A stretch of DNA of 64,000 nt, taken from Proteocatella sp041738345. GTDB lineage: Bacteria; Bacillota; Clostridia; Peptostreptococcales; Filifactoraceae. The position numbers and the translations under genes were made by a program. Location: contig JBGSPX010000059.1 in assembly GCA_041738345.1 (NCBI GenBank), positions 62,001-126,000 of the forward strand. The letters run 5' to 3'. Positions within the stretch are counted from its first letter, which is position 1. Every line of letters begins with the position of its first letter. Below, in pieces: positions 16,487 to 24,346 of the stretch. The notes beneath the pieces were generated by a model that did not search any database, was not told the DNA's origin, and saw nothing but the letters and a program-made list of their open reading frames with translations.

Positions 16487-17449
16487 ATGATTAAAATTAC
16501 TAACCTGAAAAAAGTGTTTGGTGAAAATGTAATCCTCAAGGATATAAGTGTGAATATTGAAAAAGGTGATATCTACGGACTTGTTGGCGTAAGTGGTGCC
16601 GGAAAATCTACACTTTTACGCTGCATAAACTGCCTCGAATCCAAATTTGAAGGAGAGCTTCTCGTAAACGATGTAGATGTAAAATCCCTAAACGAAACTG
16701 AACTTCGAAACTTTCGCCGAAAAATAGGCATGATATTTCAACATTTTTCACTCCTAGAAAGAGCTACGGTATACGAAAATATAGCCTTTCCTATGAAATG
16801 CTGGGGATATCCTAAGGAAGAAATAGAAAAAAAAGTAGCTGAATTAATCGACTTAGTAGAGCTAACAGGAAAAGCAAACTGCAAACCAAGACAGCTAAGT
16901 GGTGGGCAAAAACAAAGAGTTGCCATTGCAAGAGCCCTTACTATGGACCCAGAAATTCTACTTTGTGACGAAGCGACCTCTGCACTAGATCCAAGCATAA
17001 CAAACGCAATACTTTTACTACTTCAAAAAATAAATCAAAAGCTTGGCATCACTATAGTAGTAGTAACCCATCAGATGGAGGTTGTCAAAAAAATCTGTAA
17101 CAAAATGGCGATTCTTCACCAAGGAAAATTAGAAACTACAGGCAAAGTAGAAGATATATTTCTAGAAGAGTCAAAAGCCCTAGAAAATCTAATTGGCGAA
17201 AATACTTCCGATAATTTTTCGGCAAACGGCATAAACATAAAACTGCTGATAAGAACTGACGATGATAAAAAAATACTCTCAAAAATTTCAGAAAGCACTG
17301 GCATCAGCTATACTTTAAACTGGGGACAATTAGATAAATATAGAGACCAAATAATGGGTTCATTCATAATAAATATTGACGCAAAAGATAAGAGCAAACT
17401 TTTATCATATCTTGATTTAATAAACGCAGATTACAAGGAGGTGAACTGA
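16487..17449 (+). CDS. metN: Methionine-type ABC transporter ATP-binding protein
   Basis: A 320-residue ATPase with Walker A GVSGAGKST, Q loop FQHFSLLERATVYEN, signature LSGGQKQR, Walker B ILLCDEATSALD and H-loop VVTHQ. A C-terminal NIL-type regulatory domain follows (about 240-320), which in MetN senses the transported ligand inside the cell. It is 14 bases after the methyltransferase gene and its TGA overlaps the permease ATG, so importer and methyltransferase are one transcript. Confidence 0.92.
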   Translation: MIKITNLKKVFGENVILKDISVNIEKGDIYGLVGVSGAGKSTLLRCINCLESKFEGELLVNDVDVKSLNETELRNFRRKIGMIFQHFSLLERATVYENIAFPMKCWGYPKEEIEKKVAELIDLVELTGKANCKPRQLSGGQKQRVAIARALTMDPEILLCDEATSALDPSITNAILLLLQKINQKLGITIVVVTHQMEVVKKICNKMAILHQGKLETTGKVEDIFLEESKALENLIGENTSDNFSANGINIKLLIRTDDDKKILSKISESTGISYTLNWGQLDKYRDQIMGSFIINIDAKDKSKLLSYLDLINADYKEVN

Positions 17450-18105
17450 TGGGAGAATTTGAAAAAGCCTTATACATGATTATTCTGCCTGCGGTAAAAA
17501 GTACCTTTTATATGACACTGATATCAATGATAATCGCAACTGCCATAGGTTTTGCGTTTGGAATAATTTTGACCGTTACCGATGAATCCGGCCTAAAACC
17601 GAACCGTTTTATCTATACATTTCTAAGCGGAATCATAAATATTTTACGTTCAGTTCCATATATAATCCTTGCAGTTGCATTTATTCCCCTTACAAGAGCC
17701 ATAGTCGGCAGCAGTATCGGAGAAAATGCCGCTATAGTATCTTTGACTATAGCCTCTGCCCCTTTTATTTCAAGACTTGTAGAAGCTTCACTAAAAGAAG
17801 TAAATCCAAGCCTTGTAGAAGCTGCAAAATCATTTGGTGCCTCAAACAATCAAATCATACTTAAAGTTTTGATTAGAGAAGCGGTCCCATCATTAATTTC
17901 AAACATAACCCTGTCATCCATAACCATCCTTGGCCTTACAGCAATGGCTGGGGCAGTAGGAGCAGGAGGACTTGGAGCTGTCGGACTTACCTACGGCTAC
18001 CAAAGCTTTAACGACCAAATCCTTTACACTACAGTATTCTTACTTATTGTAATGGTTGGAATAATTCAGTTTATAGGTAATTTAACTTATAAAAAACTAA
18101 AATAA
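17449..18105 (+). CDS. metI: Methionine-type ABC transporter permease
   Basis: A 218-residue permease with five predicted helices and the EAA-type loop VEAAKSFGASNNQIILKVLIREAVPSL (positions about 120-145), matching MetI. AAGGAGGTGAACTG precedes the start and the gene overlaps metN by one base. Confidence 0.92.
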   Translation: MGEFEKALYMIILPAVKSTFYMTLISMIIATAIGFAFGIILTVTDESGLKPNRFIYTFLSGIINILRSVPYIILAVAFIPLTRAIVGSSIGENAAIVSLTIASAPFISRLVEASLKEVNPSLVEAAKSFGASNNQIILKVLIREAVPSLISNITLSSITILGLTAMAGAVGAGGLGAVGLTYGYQSFNDQILYTTVFLLIVMVGIIQFIGNLTYKKLK

Positions 18106-18130
18106 TTTTTTAAAACATTTGGAGGAAAAA

Positions 18131-18940
18131 ATGAAAAGAAGTAAATTAATAGCTATCGGACTAATCACATGCCTAACATTAGGCTTAGCTGGATGTGGCG
18201 CAAAAGAAGCGGCAGCACCAGAAACAACATCAAACAAAAAAGTAATTACAGTAGGTACCTCTTCAATTTGTAAAGACGTATTAGAAGTAGCACAACAAGA
18301 ATTTAACGCTACAAATGAAGAATATCAAATGGAAGTAAAAGTATTTGACGATGCAATCACGCCAAATCTTGCACTAAACGATGGTAGCATCGATGCTAAC
18401 TTCTACCAATACACAGATTATCTAACAAACTTCAATAAAGAAAGAAGCATAGACCTTAAAACTACAGGAACAGAAGTATTTGCATTCCAAACAGGACTAT
18501 ACTCAGAAAAATTCAAATCACTTGATGAAATAACAGAAGGTGCAACTGTAGCAATTGCAAACGATGCTCCAAATAGAGCCGTAGCATTCCTTCTATTAAA
18601 AGATGCTGGCCTTATAGATTTTGACGAAAGCATAGTAGCCCCAACAGTACTAGATGTTAAAGAAAACAAACTAAATCTTCAATTTAAAGAAATGGAAAGA
18701 CTTAACCTTGGAACATCACTAAAAGACGTTGACCTAGTAGTAGCAATGGCTGACGTTATACTAGAAGCTGGTGGAAATTCAGAAGCAGCCCTTGCATGGA
18801 AAAAAGAACAAGGTATCATAGTTGCAGTTAAGAAAACTGGAAACCCTTGGGAAGCGGCACTAGAAACTGCACTTCACAGTGATAGCGTTAAGAAATATAT
18901 AGAAGAAGAAACAAAAGGAACAAAAGCAGTATTGTTCTAA
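18131..18940 (+). CDS. metQ: NlpA/MetQ family substrate-binding lipoprotein, divergent binding site
   Basis: About 269 residues with a lipoprotein signal: LGLAGCGAK with Cys22 as the lipid-modified residue. The fold is MetQ-like (DAITPNLALNDGSIDANFYQ, YSEKFKSLDEITEGATVAIANDAPNRAVAFLLL). Two stretches usually conserved in methionine binders differ: the 'PxPHxEIL' segment reads SSICKDVLE, and the 'VINxxYA' segment reads VVAMADVILEAG, losing the conserved Asn. The ligand may therefore not be methionine (inference). Start is ATG 18131 after GGAGGAAAAA; an upstream TTG in frame overlaps that site. Confidence 0.88.
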   Translation: MKRSKLIAIGLITCLTLGLAGCGAKEAAAPETTSNKKVITVGTSSICKDVLEVAQQEFNATNEEYQMEVKVFDDAITPNLALNDGSIDANFYQYTDYLTNFNKERSIDLKTTGTEVFAFQTGLYSEKFKSLDEITEGATVAIANDAPNRAVAFLLLKDAGLIDFDESIVAPTVLDVKENKLNLQFKEMERLNLGTSLKDVDLVVAMADVILEAGGNSEAALAWKKEQGIIVAVKKTGNPWEAALETALHSDSVKKYIEEETKGTKAVLF

Positions 18941-18960
18941 TTTCAATATAAATTAACTTA

Positions 18961-18990
18961 GGAGACTTGCAATATAGTCTCCTATAATTT
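18961..18990 (+). terminator. Hairpin after metQ
   Basis: GGAGACT and AGTCTCC form a 7-bp stem around an 8-base loop, followed by the T-poor TATAATTT. It probably ends or attenuates the first methyltransferase operon. Confidence 0.6.
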
Positions 18991-19010
18991 AGCTTATAAC
19001 AATTTTTTAA

Positions 19011-19063
19011 ATACATACTATTAAATTTTTCAATTAGACACTCTAAAAATGTACGATTATAAT
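19011..19063 (+). promoter_or_regulatory. Second copy of the conserved promoter element
   Basis: TAGACA (19035-19040), 17 bases, then TATAAT (19058-19063). The 30 bases 19011-19040 differ at only one position from 15247-15276, while the spacer sequences differ. The preserved upstream part therefore points to a shared binding site rather than chance. Confidence 0.75.
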
Positions 19064-19133
19064 AAATTTGATGCAGTTATAACTTTTTCAGATATACATA
19101 TTAATTTAAATCTATACTAAAGAGGGGAACACT

Positions 19134-20186
19134 ATGAAAACCGAAATGACTCCAAAAGAACGTATGAGTGCCTTTGCAAAAGGAATGGAAATCGATAGAG
19201 TGGTTACAATTCCAAATATGGGCGTTACGATGTCCCATTTTATAGGCAAAAGAGCTATAGACCATTATACCTATGCAGAGGTAATGGCCGACCTTGAAGT
19301 AGCACTTTTTAAAAGATTGCAGCACGATGCAGTAAATATTTCGACAAGCCTTAGAGGTGTAGCCGAAGCAATGGGAGCAAAAGTAGCTTTTCCAGAAAAT
19401 AATATATCCTATCTCGAAGCCCCTGCAATAAATTCACCAAAAGAAATCGATAAACTAGAAGTCTGTAACCCACTAAAAGATAGCCATCTTCCAATGCTTT
19501 TAAAAGCTATACAGCTTACTTACGAAGCCCTGATAGACGAGGTAAACGTAACCGCTGCCCTTGCTGGCCCACTCAGTGTAGCCTCATCAATAGTTGGCAC
19601 AGAAAATCTTTTAAAATGGATGCTTAAGTACCCAAAAGAACTACATCAAGTAATGGAAGTTGTAACCGAGTCAAACAATAGATATATCGATGAAGTTGCT
19701 AAATTTGGAATATCAATGAGCTTTTCAGACCCAGTTTCTTCAACAAGTCTAATAAGTCAAAAGCAGTTCCAAACATTTTCACTGCCATACCTAAAGAAAA
19801 ACATAGACCACATAAAAGCTAAGACAAACCGTTCCCCAGGAATTCACATATGTGGCAAAAGCAAGGAAATATGGCTCGATGTAGTAAATGCAGGCATTAC
19901 CAACTTTAGTATAGATAATGTGGAAGATATTGCAGAAGCCAAAGAAATAATGGGAGACAAAGCCATAATAACAGGAAACGTTCCACCCGTAGATATAGTA
20001 CATCTTGGTACAAAAGAAGACATATTCGCCTCAGTAAAAGAATGTATCAAAAAAGGTCATGATTCACCAAAAGGCTATATCCTTAATACAGGCTGCCAAA
20101 TTCCAATGAATACCCCTATCGAAAAAGTAGAAATGTTTATGGAAGCTGCTAATATTTATGGAAAATATCCAATACAACTTGACTAG
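19134..20186 (+). CDS. MtaA-type methylcobamide methyltransferase, paralog 1
   Basis: A 350-residue UROD-superfamily methyltransferase. Zinc-ligand candidates are His238 and Cys240 (GIHICGKSK) and Cys321 (NTGCQIPMNTP). It is closely similar along its length to the protein at 21845 and more distant from the one at 15396. AGAGGGGAACACT precedes the ATG. It has its own promoter and lies upstream of the corrinoid protein, its likely methyl donor or acceptor. No coenzyme M synthesis genes are visible, so the final acceptor is unknown. Confidence 0.86.
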   Translation: MKTEMTPKERMSAFAKGMEIDRVVTIPNMGVTMSHFIGKRAIDHYTYAEVMADLEVALFKRLQHDAVNISTSLRGVAEAMGAKVAFPENNISYLEAPAINSPKEIDKLEVCNPLKDSHLPMLLKAIQLTYEALIDEVNVTAALAGPLSVASSIVGTENLLKWMLKYPKELHQVMEVVTESNNRYIDEVAKFGISMSFSDPVSSTSLISQKQFQTFSLPYLKKNIDHIKAKTNRSPGIHICGKSKEIWLDVVNAGITNFSIDNVEDIAEAKEIMGDKAIITGNVPPVDIVHLGTKEDIFASVKECIKKGHDSPKGYILNTGCQIPMNTPIEKVEMFMEAANIYGKYPIQLD

Positions 20187-20201
20187 ATAGATAAATACAG
20201 T

Positions 20202-20231
20202 TAAACAGACTATTGTATCATTAGATATAAT
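20202..20231 (+). promoter_or_regulatory. Promoter of the corrinoid protein gene
   Basis: TAAACA, 18 bases, TATAAT. The spacer contains CTATTGTATCA, very similar to the spacer of the promoter at 20981-21009. Confidence 0.6.
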
Positions 20232-20295
20232 TTTTAATCAAATAATTTAATTTTAAATTTAAAATACACTTATATTTTTAAAGGGAGAAATAACG

Positions 20296-20949
20296 ATGAA
20301 TAACCAAGAAATTTTTAAAAAAATTGCCGAAGCTGTAGTAGAAATGGAAGACGAAATAGTAATTGAGTTTTGCAACAAAACTCTAGAACTTGAAATCCCA
20401 GCAGAAGATACTATAAAATATGGCCTTATAGAAGGGATGAATGAAGTCAGTAAACTTTTTGAAGAAGAAGAATACTTCCTTCCAGAAGTCCTTACCTGTT
20501 CAGATACCCTAAACATAGGTCTAGACATACTAAAACCACACCTTACAGTTGAAAATACTGATGATTCCATAAAAATAGTAATCGGCGTTGTAGAAGGCGA
20601 CACTCACGATATCGGAAAAAATCTTGTGAAAATAATGATGGAAGCCGCAGGATTTGAAGTACATGACCTTGGCAGAAACGTTCCACTTAAAAGCTTTGTA
20701 GAAAAAGCAGAAGAAGTAAATGCCGATATAATATGTATGTCTACGCTTATGACTACTACAATGACCGGCATGAAAACAGTAATTGATATGCTTACCGAAA
20801 AAGCTATAAGAGATAAATACACGGTTATGATAGGTGGCGGCCCAATCTCAAACAAATACGCTAGAGAAATCGGCGCAGATTACTACACCGTAGATGCTAC
20901 AGAAGCCGTAAGAACAATAAAAGGGCTGGATTTGAAAAAAGCAGTTTAA
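20296..20949 (+). CDS. Corrinoid (cobalamin-binding) methyltransfer protein, MtaC/MtbC type
   Basis: A 217-residue protein with an N-terminal helical cap domain (about 1-88, with LIEGMNEVSKLFEEEEYFLPE) and a Rossmann cobalamin domain. The cobalt-ligand motif Asp-x-His-x-x-Gly is at 102-107 in EGDTHDIGKNL, followed by VEKAEEVNADIICMSTLMTTTM and IGGGPISNKYAREIGAD. It carries a methyl group on the corrinoid between a substrate methyltransferase and an MtaA-like protein. It is the only corrinoid protein in the window and is surrounded by four methyltransferase-like genes. GGGAGAAATAACG precedes the start. Confidence 0.93.
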   Translation: MNNQEIFKKIAEAVVEMEDEIVIEFCNKTLELEIPAEDTIKYGLIEGMNEVSKLFEEEEYFLPEVLTCSDTLNIGLDILKPHLTVENTDDSIKIVIGVVEGDTHDIGKNLVKIMMEAAGFEVHDLGRNVPLKSFVEKAEEVNADIICMSTLMTTTMTGMKTVIDMLTEKAIRDKYTVMIGGGPISNKYAREIGADYYTVDATEAVRTIKGLDLKKAV

Positions 20950-20971
20950 TTAATATTGATATTTGAAAAGG

Positions 20972-21009
20972 GGCTGTCATCAGACAGCCTATTGTATTAA
21001 CCGTATAAT
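20972..21009 (+). promoter_or_regulatory. Perfect inverted repeat overlapping a promoter -35
   Basis: GGCTGTC (20972-20978), ATCA, GACAGCC (20983-20989) form a perfect 7-bp inverted repeat. The right arm contains the -35-like CAGACA (20981-20986), 17 bases before TATAAT (21004-21009). It may be a hairpin ending the corrinoid gene, an operator, or both; there is no long T run. Confidence 0.6.
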
Positions 21010-21057
21010 ATTATTTGGTGCTTTTAATAATTTTTAATTCTAGTAAGGAGAATAGCT

Positions 21058-21834
21058 ATGGAATGCAAATTTAAAGAAGGCGGCGAAATATCCCCTCAAA
21101 TAGTTCAAAACTTAAATATACCATTTGACCAAATATATGCAAGTTCAGAAAATATACTAAAAATAGCTAAAGCAATAAGGGAAGACAATAACAACAGCCT
21201 TACCGTACTTCCATTTTGTCACACCGTAGAAGCCAAAGCTCTAGGTGCAGATATAAAACCTGCCGATGCGGTTGCCGGCCCAAGACCTGGCTCTTATGTA
21301 TACACTTCACTTGAAGACTTAACCAAAAAATCCGTAAGCGAAAATATAGAAACTCAAAAACTTTTAGAAGCTTGTAAAAGTCTTAAAGCTGAGGGCGATA
21401 CCGTAGCCTTTATGGTTACTGGCCCCATCTCTATACTGAGTAACCTTATGGATCTTACTACCGTATTTAAAGCTTGGAGAAAACAGCCTGAAAAAGTTCA
21501 ACAAGCCTTCGATACCATCGAAGAAGTTTTACTAGAGTTCATAGGCGAAATCTCAAATGCAGGTGCCGATATTATTTCCTTTGCTGACCCAGCTGGAAAT
21601 CCAGATATCCTAGGCGCAAAATATAATCAGCTACTTACCGATATGTTCCTGTTTCCATTTTTGAAAAAAGCCATAGCTGCTTGCGGCGAAAATACTTCAC
21701 TGTGCGTATGTCCCCTTGCCGCTTCAAACCTTTCAAAACAAGGTCTAATCTCAAAAAACGAAACAAAAGATGGTAATCTTGCCTGTGCCTGCATAAAAAA
21801 TGTAAAGCTACCATTAAATATGATGCAAATTTAA
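21058..21834 (+). CDS. Short UROD-superfamily methyltransferase-like protein with Cys-x-Cys motifs
   Basis: A 258-residue protein related to the MtaA/UROD superfamily (LPFCHTVEAKALGADIK, FMVTGPISILSNLMD, ISFADPAGNPDILG) but about 90 residues shorter than its neighbours. At the place of the His-x-Cys zinc motif it has Cys216-x-Cys218 (SLCVCPLAASNL), and near the C-terminus Cys243-x-Cys245 (NLACACIKN). The usual N-terminal barrel strand is shortened. It could be the substrate-side methyltransferase for the corrinoid protein or a reactivation or accessory factor. The gene is intact by frame and has its own promoter and ribosome site (AAGGAGAATAGCT). Confidence 0.75.
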   Translation: MECKFKEGGEISPQIVQNLNIPFDQIYASSENILKIAKAIREDNNNSLTVLPFCHTVEAKALGADIKPADAVAGPRPGSYVYTSLEDLTKKSVSENIETQKLLEACKSLKAEGDTVAFMVTGPISILSNLMDLTTVFKAWRKQPEKVQQAFDTIEEVLLEFIGEISNAGADIISFADPAGNPDILGAKYNQLLTDMFLFPFLKKAIAACGENTSLCVCPLAASNLSKQGLISKNETKDGNLACACIKNVKLPLNMMQI

Positions 21835-21844
21835 GGAGAACAAA

Positions 21845-22900
21845 ATGAAAAATCAAATGACTCCAAGAGAGCGTATGAACGCGTTTGGAAAAGGTCAGGA
21901 AATTGACAGAGTTATCACCGTTCCAGATATGGGTGTGACGATGACTCATTTCACCGGCGTAAAAGCCAGTGACTATTACAACTCAGCCGAACTTATGGCA
22001 GAGCTTGAAATAGCTCTTTTCAAAAGACTTAACCACGATTCAGTAAGTATTTCTACAAGTCTTCGTGGAGTAGCACAAGCTATGGGCGCCAAAGTAGCCT
22101 ATCCAGACTACAACATCTCCTACCTAGCAGCGCCAGTTATCACCTCCCCAAAAGATGTAGACAAACTAAAAGTCTGCAACCCTTTGACTGATGGAAATCT
22201 GCCTATACTGCTAAAAGCTATAAAGCTGACTTACGATGCGCTTGTAAAAGATGTAGATGTATCTGCCGCTATGTCAGGCCCTCTTAGCGTGGCGGCCTCT
22301 GTAATCGGAACAGAAAACCTTTTAAAATGGATGGTTAAATATCCAAAAGAACTTCACCAAGTAATGCAAGTAGTAGTAGAATCAAACAACCGCTATATAG
22401 ACGAAGTTGCAAAACTAGGCGTATCCATAGGCTTTGCAGACCCAGTTTCTTCAACAAGTCTACTAAGCCCAAAACAGTTTAGAACCTTCTCACTTCCATA
22501 TCTTAAACAAAATATTCAGCGCATAACCGAAAAAACAGGAAGCGCTCCAGGAATCCACATCTGTGGTAAAAGTAAAGATATTTGGATGGATGTAGTAGAT
22601 GCCGGAATTTCAAACTTCAGTATAGACGATATCGAAGATTTAGAAGAAGCCAAAGCTATAATGGGGGATAGAGTTTTAATAACTGGAAACGTGCCTCCAG
22701 TAGATGTAGTCTTGCTTGGAACCAAAGAAGACATCTTTGCATCCGTAAAAGAAAGCATTAGAAAAGGTCACGATTCAAAAAAAGGCTACATTTTAAGTAC
22801 AGGTTGCCAAATTCCAATGAACACCCCTATCGAAAAAGTAGAGATGTTTATGCAAGCCGCCGACCTTTATGGAAAATACCCAATCAATATAACAGACTAA
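21845..22900 (+). CDS. MtaA-type methylcobamide methyltransferase, paralog 2
   Basis: A 351-residue close paralog of the 19134 protein, aligning without gaps over most of its length. Zinc-ligand candidates fall at the same positions: His238 and Cys240 in GIHICGKSK and Cys321 in TGCQIPMNTP. AAGGAGAACAAA lies upstream and only 10 bases separate it from the preceding gene, so they are co-transcribed. The duplicate may serve a different substrate or acceptor (inference). Confidence 0.86.
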   Translation: MKNQMTPRERMNAFGKGQEIDRVITVPDMGVTMTHFTGVKASDYYNSAELMAELEIALFKRLNHDSVSISTSLRGVAQAMGAKVAYPDYNISYLAAPVITSPKDVDKLKVCNPLTDGNLPILLKAIKLTYDALVKDVDVSAAMSGPLSVAASVIGTENLLKWMVKYPKELHQVMQVVVESNNRYIDEVAKLGVSIGFADPVSSTSLLSPKQFRTFSLPYLKQNIQRITEKTGSAPGIHICGKSKDIWMDVVDAGISNFSIDDIEDLEEAKAIMGDRVLITGNVPPVDVVLLGTKEDIFASVKESIRKGHDSKKGYILSTGCQIPMNTPIEKVEMFMQAADLYGKYPINITD

Positions 22901-22929
22901 TAATTTAACTTAACAAATAGGAGAAAATA

Positions 22930-24279
22930 ATGGAAAATTTAAACGACAAAAACAAAGGGAAATTCAGTGCGCTTATCCCTTTGCTAGCTTTTGTACTAAT
23001 ATATTTACTTTCAGGAATCATCTTACAAGCTAAAGGTGTAGAAATGGCATTTTACCAGTTTCCCGCACCAATAGCTGCTGTAATTGGAATTATAATCGCT
23101 TTTTTTATTACTAAAGGTTCACTTGACGATAAATTTAATATATTCATAAAAGGTTGTGGTAGCGAAAACATAATCATAATGTGTCTAATCTACCTTTTAG
23201 CTGGTGCTTTTTCAACCGTATCAAGTGCAATGGGTGGAGTAGAATCTACTGTAAACCTTGGACTTACACTTATTCCCGTAAACTTTATCGTAGTTGGAGT
23301 ATTTGTAATTTCATCATTCATAGCTATTGCTACAGGAACTTCAGTAGGTACAGTAGTTGCAATAACCCCAATAGCGGTTGCGCTTGCTGAAAAAGGTGGC
23401 CTGAATCTTCCTTTAACACTTGGAGCTGTAGTAGCTGGTTCAATGCTTGGCGATAACCTTTCTGTCATATCTGATACCACAATTGCTGCAACCAGAACCC
23501 AGGGCGTAGATATGAAAGATAAATTTAGAGCAAATATGGGCTTTGTAATTCCAGCGGCTTTAGTTACTATGGTGCTTCTATTTATATTCGGTCGCCCAGA
23601 ACAGCTTCCAGAAACTCAAAAGTACACATATAACCTTATAAAAATACTTCCATACCTATTTGTAATAGGTGCGGCTCTAAAAGGCATGAACGTATTTGTT
23701 GTATTAACAGGCGGTATAGTATTTTCAGGAGCACTTGGACTTTTCTATGGAGATTTTAAAATTCTAGGTCTTGTTCAAGAAGTATACACAGGCTTTACTG
23801 GAATGACAGATATATTCCTGCTTTCACTATTAACAGGAGGACTTGCACAAATGGTTTCAGAAGCCGGCGGTCTTCAGTGGATAATAGACAAGATAAAACT
23901 TACTATTAGAGGTAGAAAATCTGCAGAACTTGGAATATGTGGCCTTGTTGCCCTTACAAACTTTGCTACAGCGAACAACACTGTATCAATCCTAATAAGC
24001 GGAGAACTTTCAAGCCAAATATCAAAAGAATATGATGTAGACCCAAGAAGAACCGCATCCCTACTTGACGTGTGCGCTTGTATAGTGCAAGGAATCATCC
24101 CATATGGGGCACAACTTCTTATAGCTGCAAGTTTTACAAAAGGTCTTTTAAGCCCAGTTGAAATAATTCCATATGTGTGGTATCAATTTATACTAATAAT
24201 ATTTGTAGTGATTTCAATATTCACCCCATTTGGAAGTGGATATATAAGAAAACATCCAATGACAAAAATAGAAAAATAG
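22930..24279 (+). CDS. NhaC-type Na+/H+ antiporter family protein
   Basis: A 449-residue membrane protein with about 11-12 helices. Family segments include SSFIAIATGTSVGTVVAITPIAVALA, GSMLGDNLSVISDTTIAATRTQG and GLVALTNFATANNTVSILISGE. Members exchange Na+ for H+ or, in some branches, organic acids or amino acids. TAGGAGAAAATA precedes the start, 29 bases after the methyltransferase gene, so it belongs to the methyl-transfer locus and may exchange the substrate or product. Confidence 0.85.
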   Translation: MENLNDKNKGKFSALIPLLAFVLIYLLSGIILQAKGVEMAFYQFPAPIAAVIGIIIAFFITKGSLDDKFNIFIKGCGSENIIIMCLIYLLAGAFSTVSSAMGGVESTVNLGLTLIPVNFIVVGVFVISSFIAIATGTSVGTVVAITPIAVALAEKGGLNLPLTLGAVVAGSMLGDNLSVISDTTIAATRTQGVDMKDKFRANMGFVIPAALVTMVLLFIFGRPEQLPETQKYTYNLIKILPYLFVIGAALKGMNVFVVLTGGIVFSGALGLFYGDFKILGLVQEVYTGFTGMTDIFLLSLLTGGLAQMVSEAGGLQWIIDKIKLTIRGRKSAELGICGLVALTNFATANNTVSILISGELSSQISKEYDVDPRRTASLLDVCACIVQGIIPYGAQLLIAASFTKGLLSPVEIIPYVWYQFILIIFVVISIFTPFGSGYIRKHPMTKIEK

Positions 24280-24346
24280 GCCTGTCCATTTAATATAAAA
24301 TATTGTATTATGGTAATAAGACTACAATAAAAAAGGAGGCGAAAAT

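Noticed and set aside
16472..16487. SAM riboswitch or T-box ahead of the metNIQ-type genes
   Set aside because: Only 14 bases separate metN from the preceding gene, and the 15100-15396 region shows no such structure.
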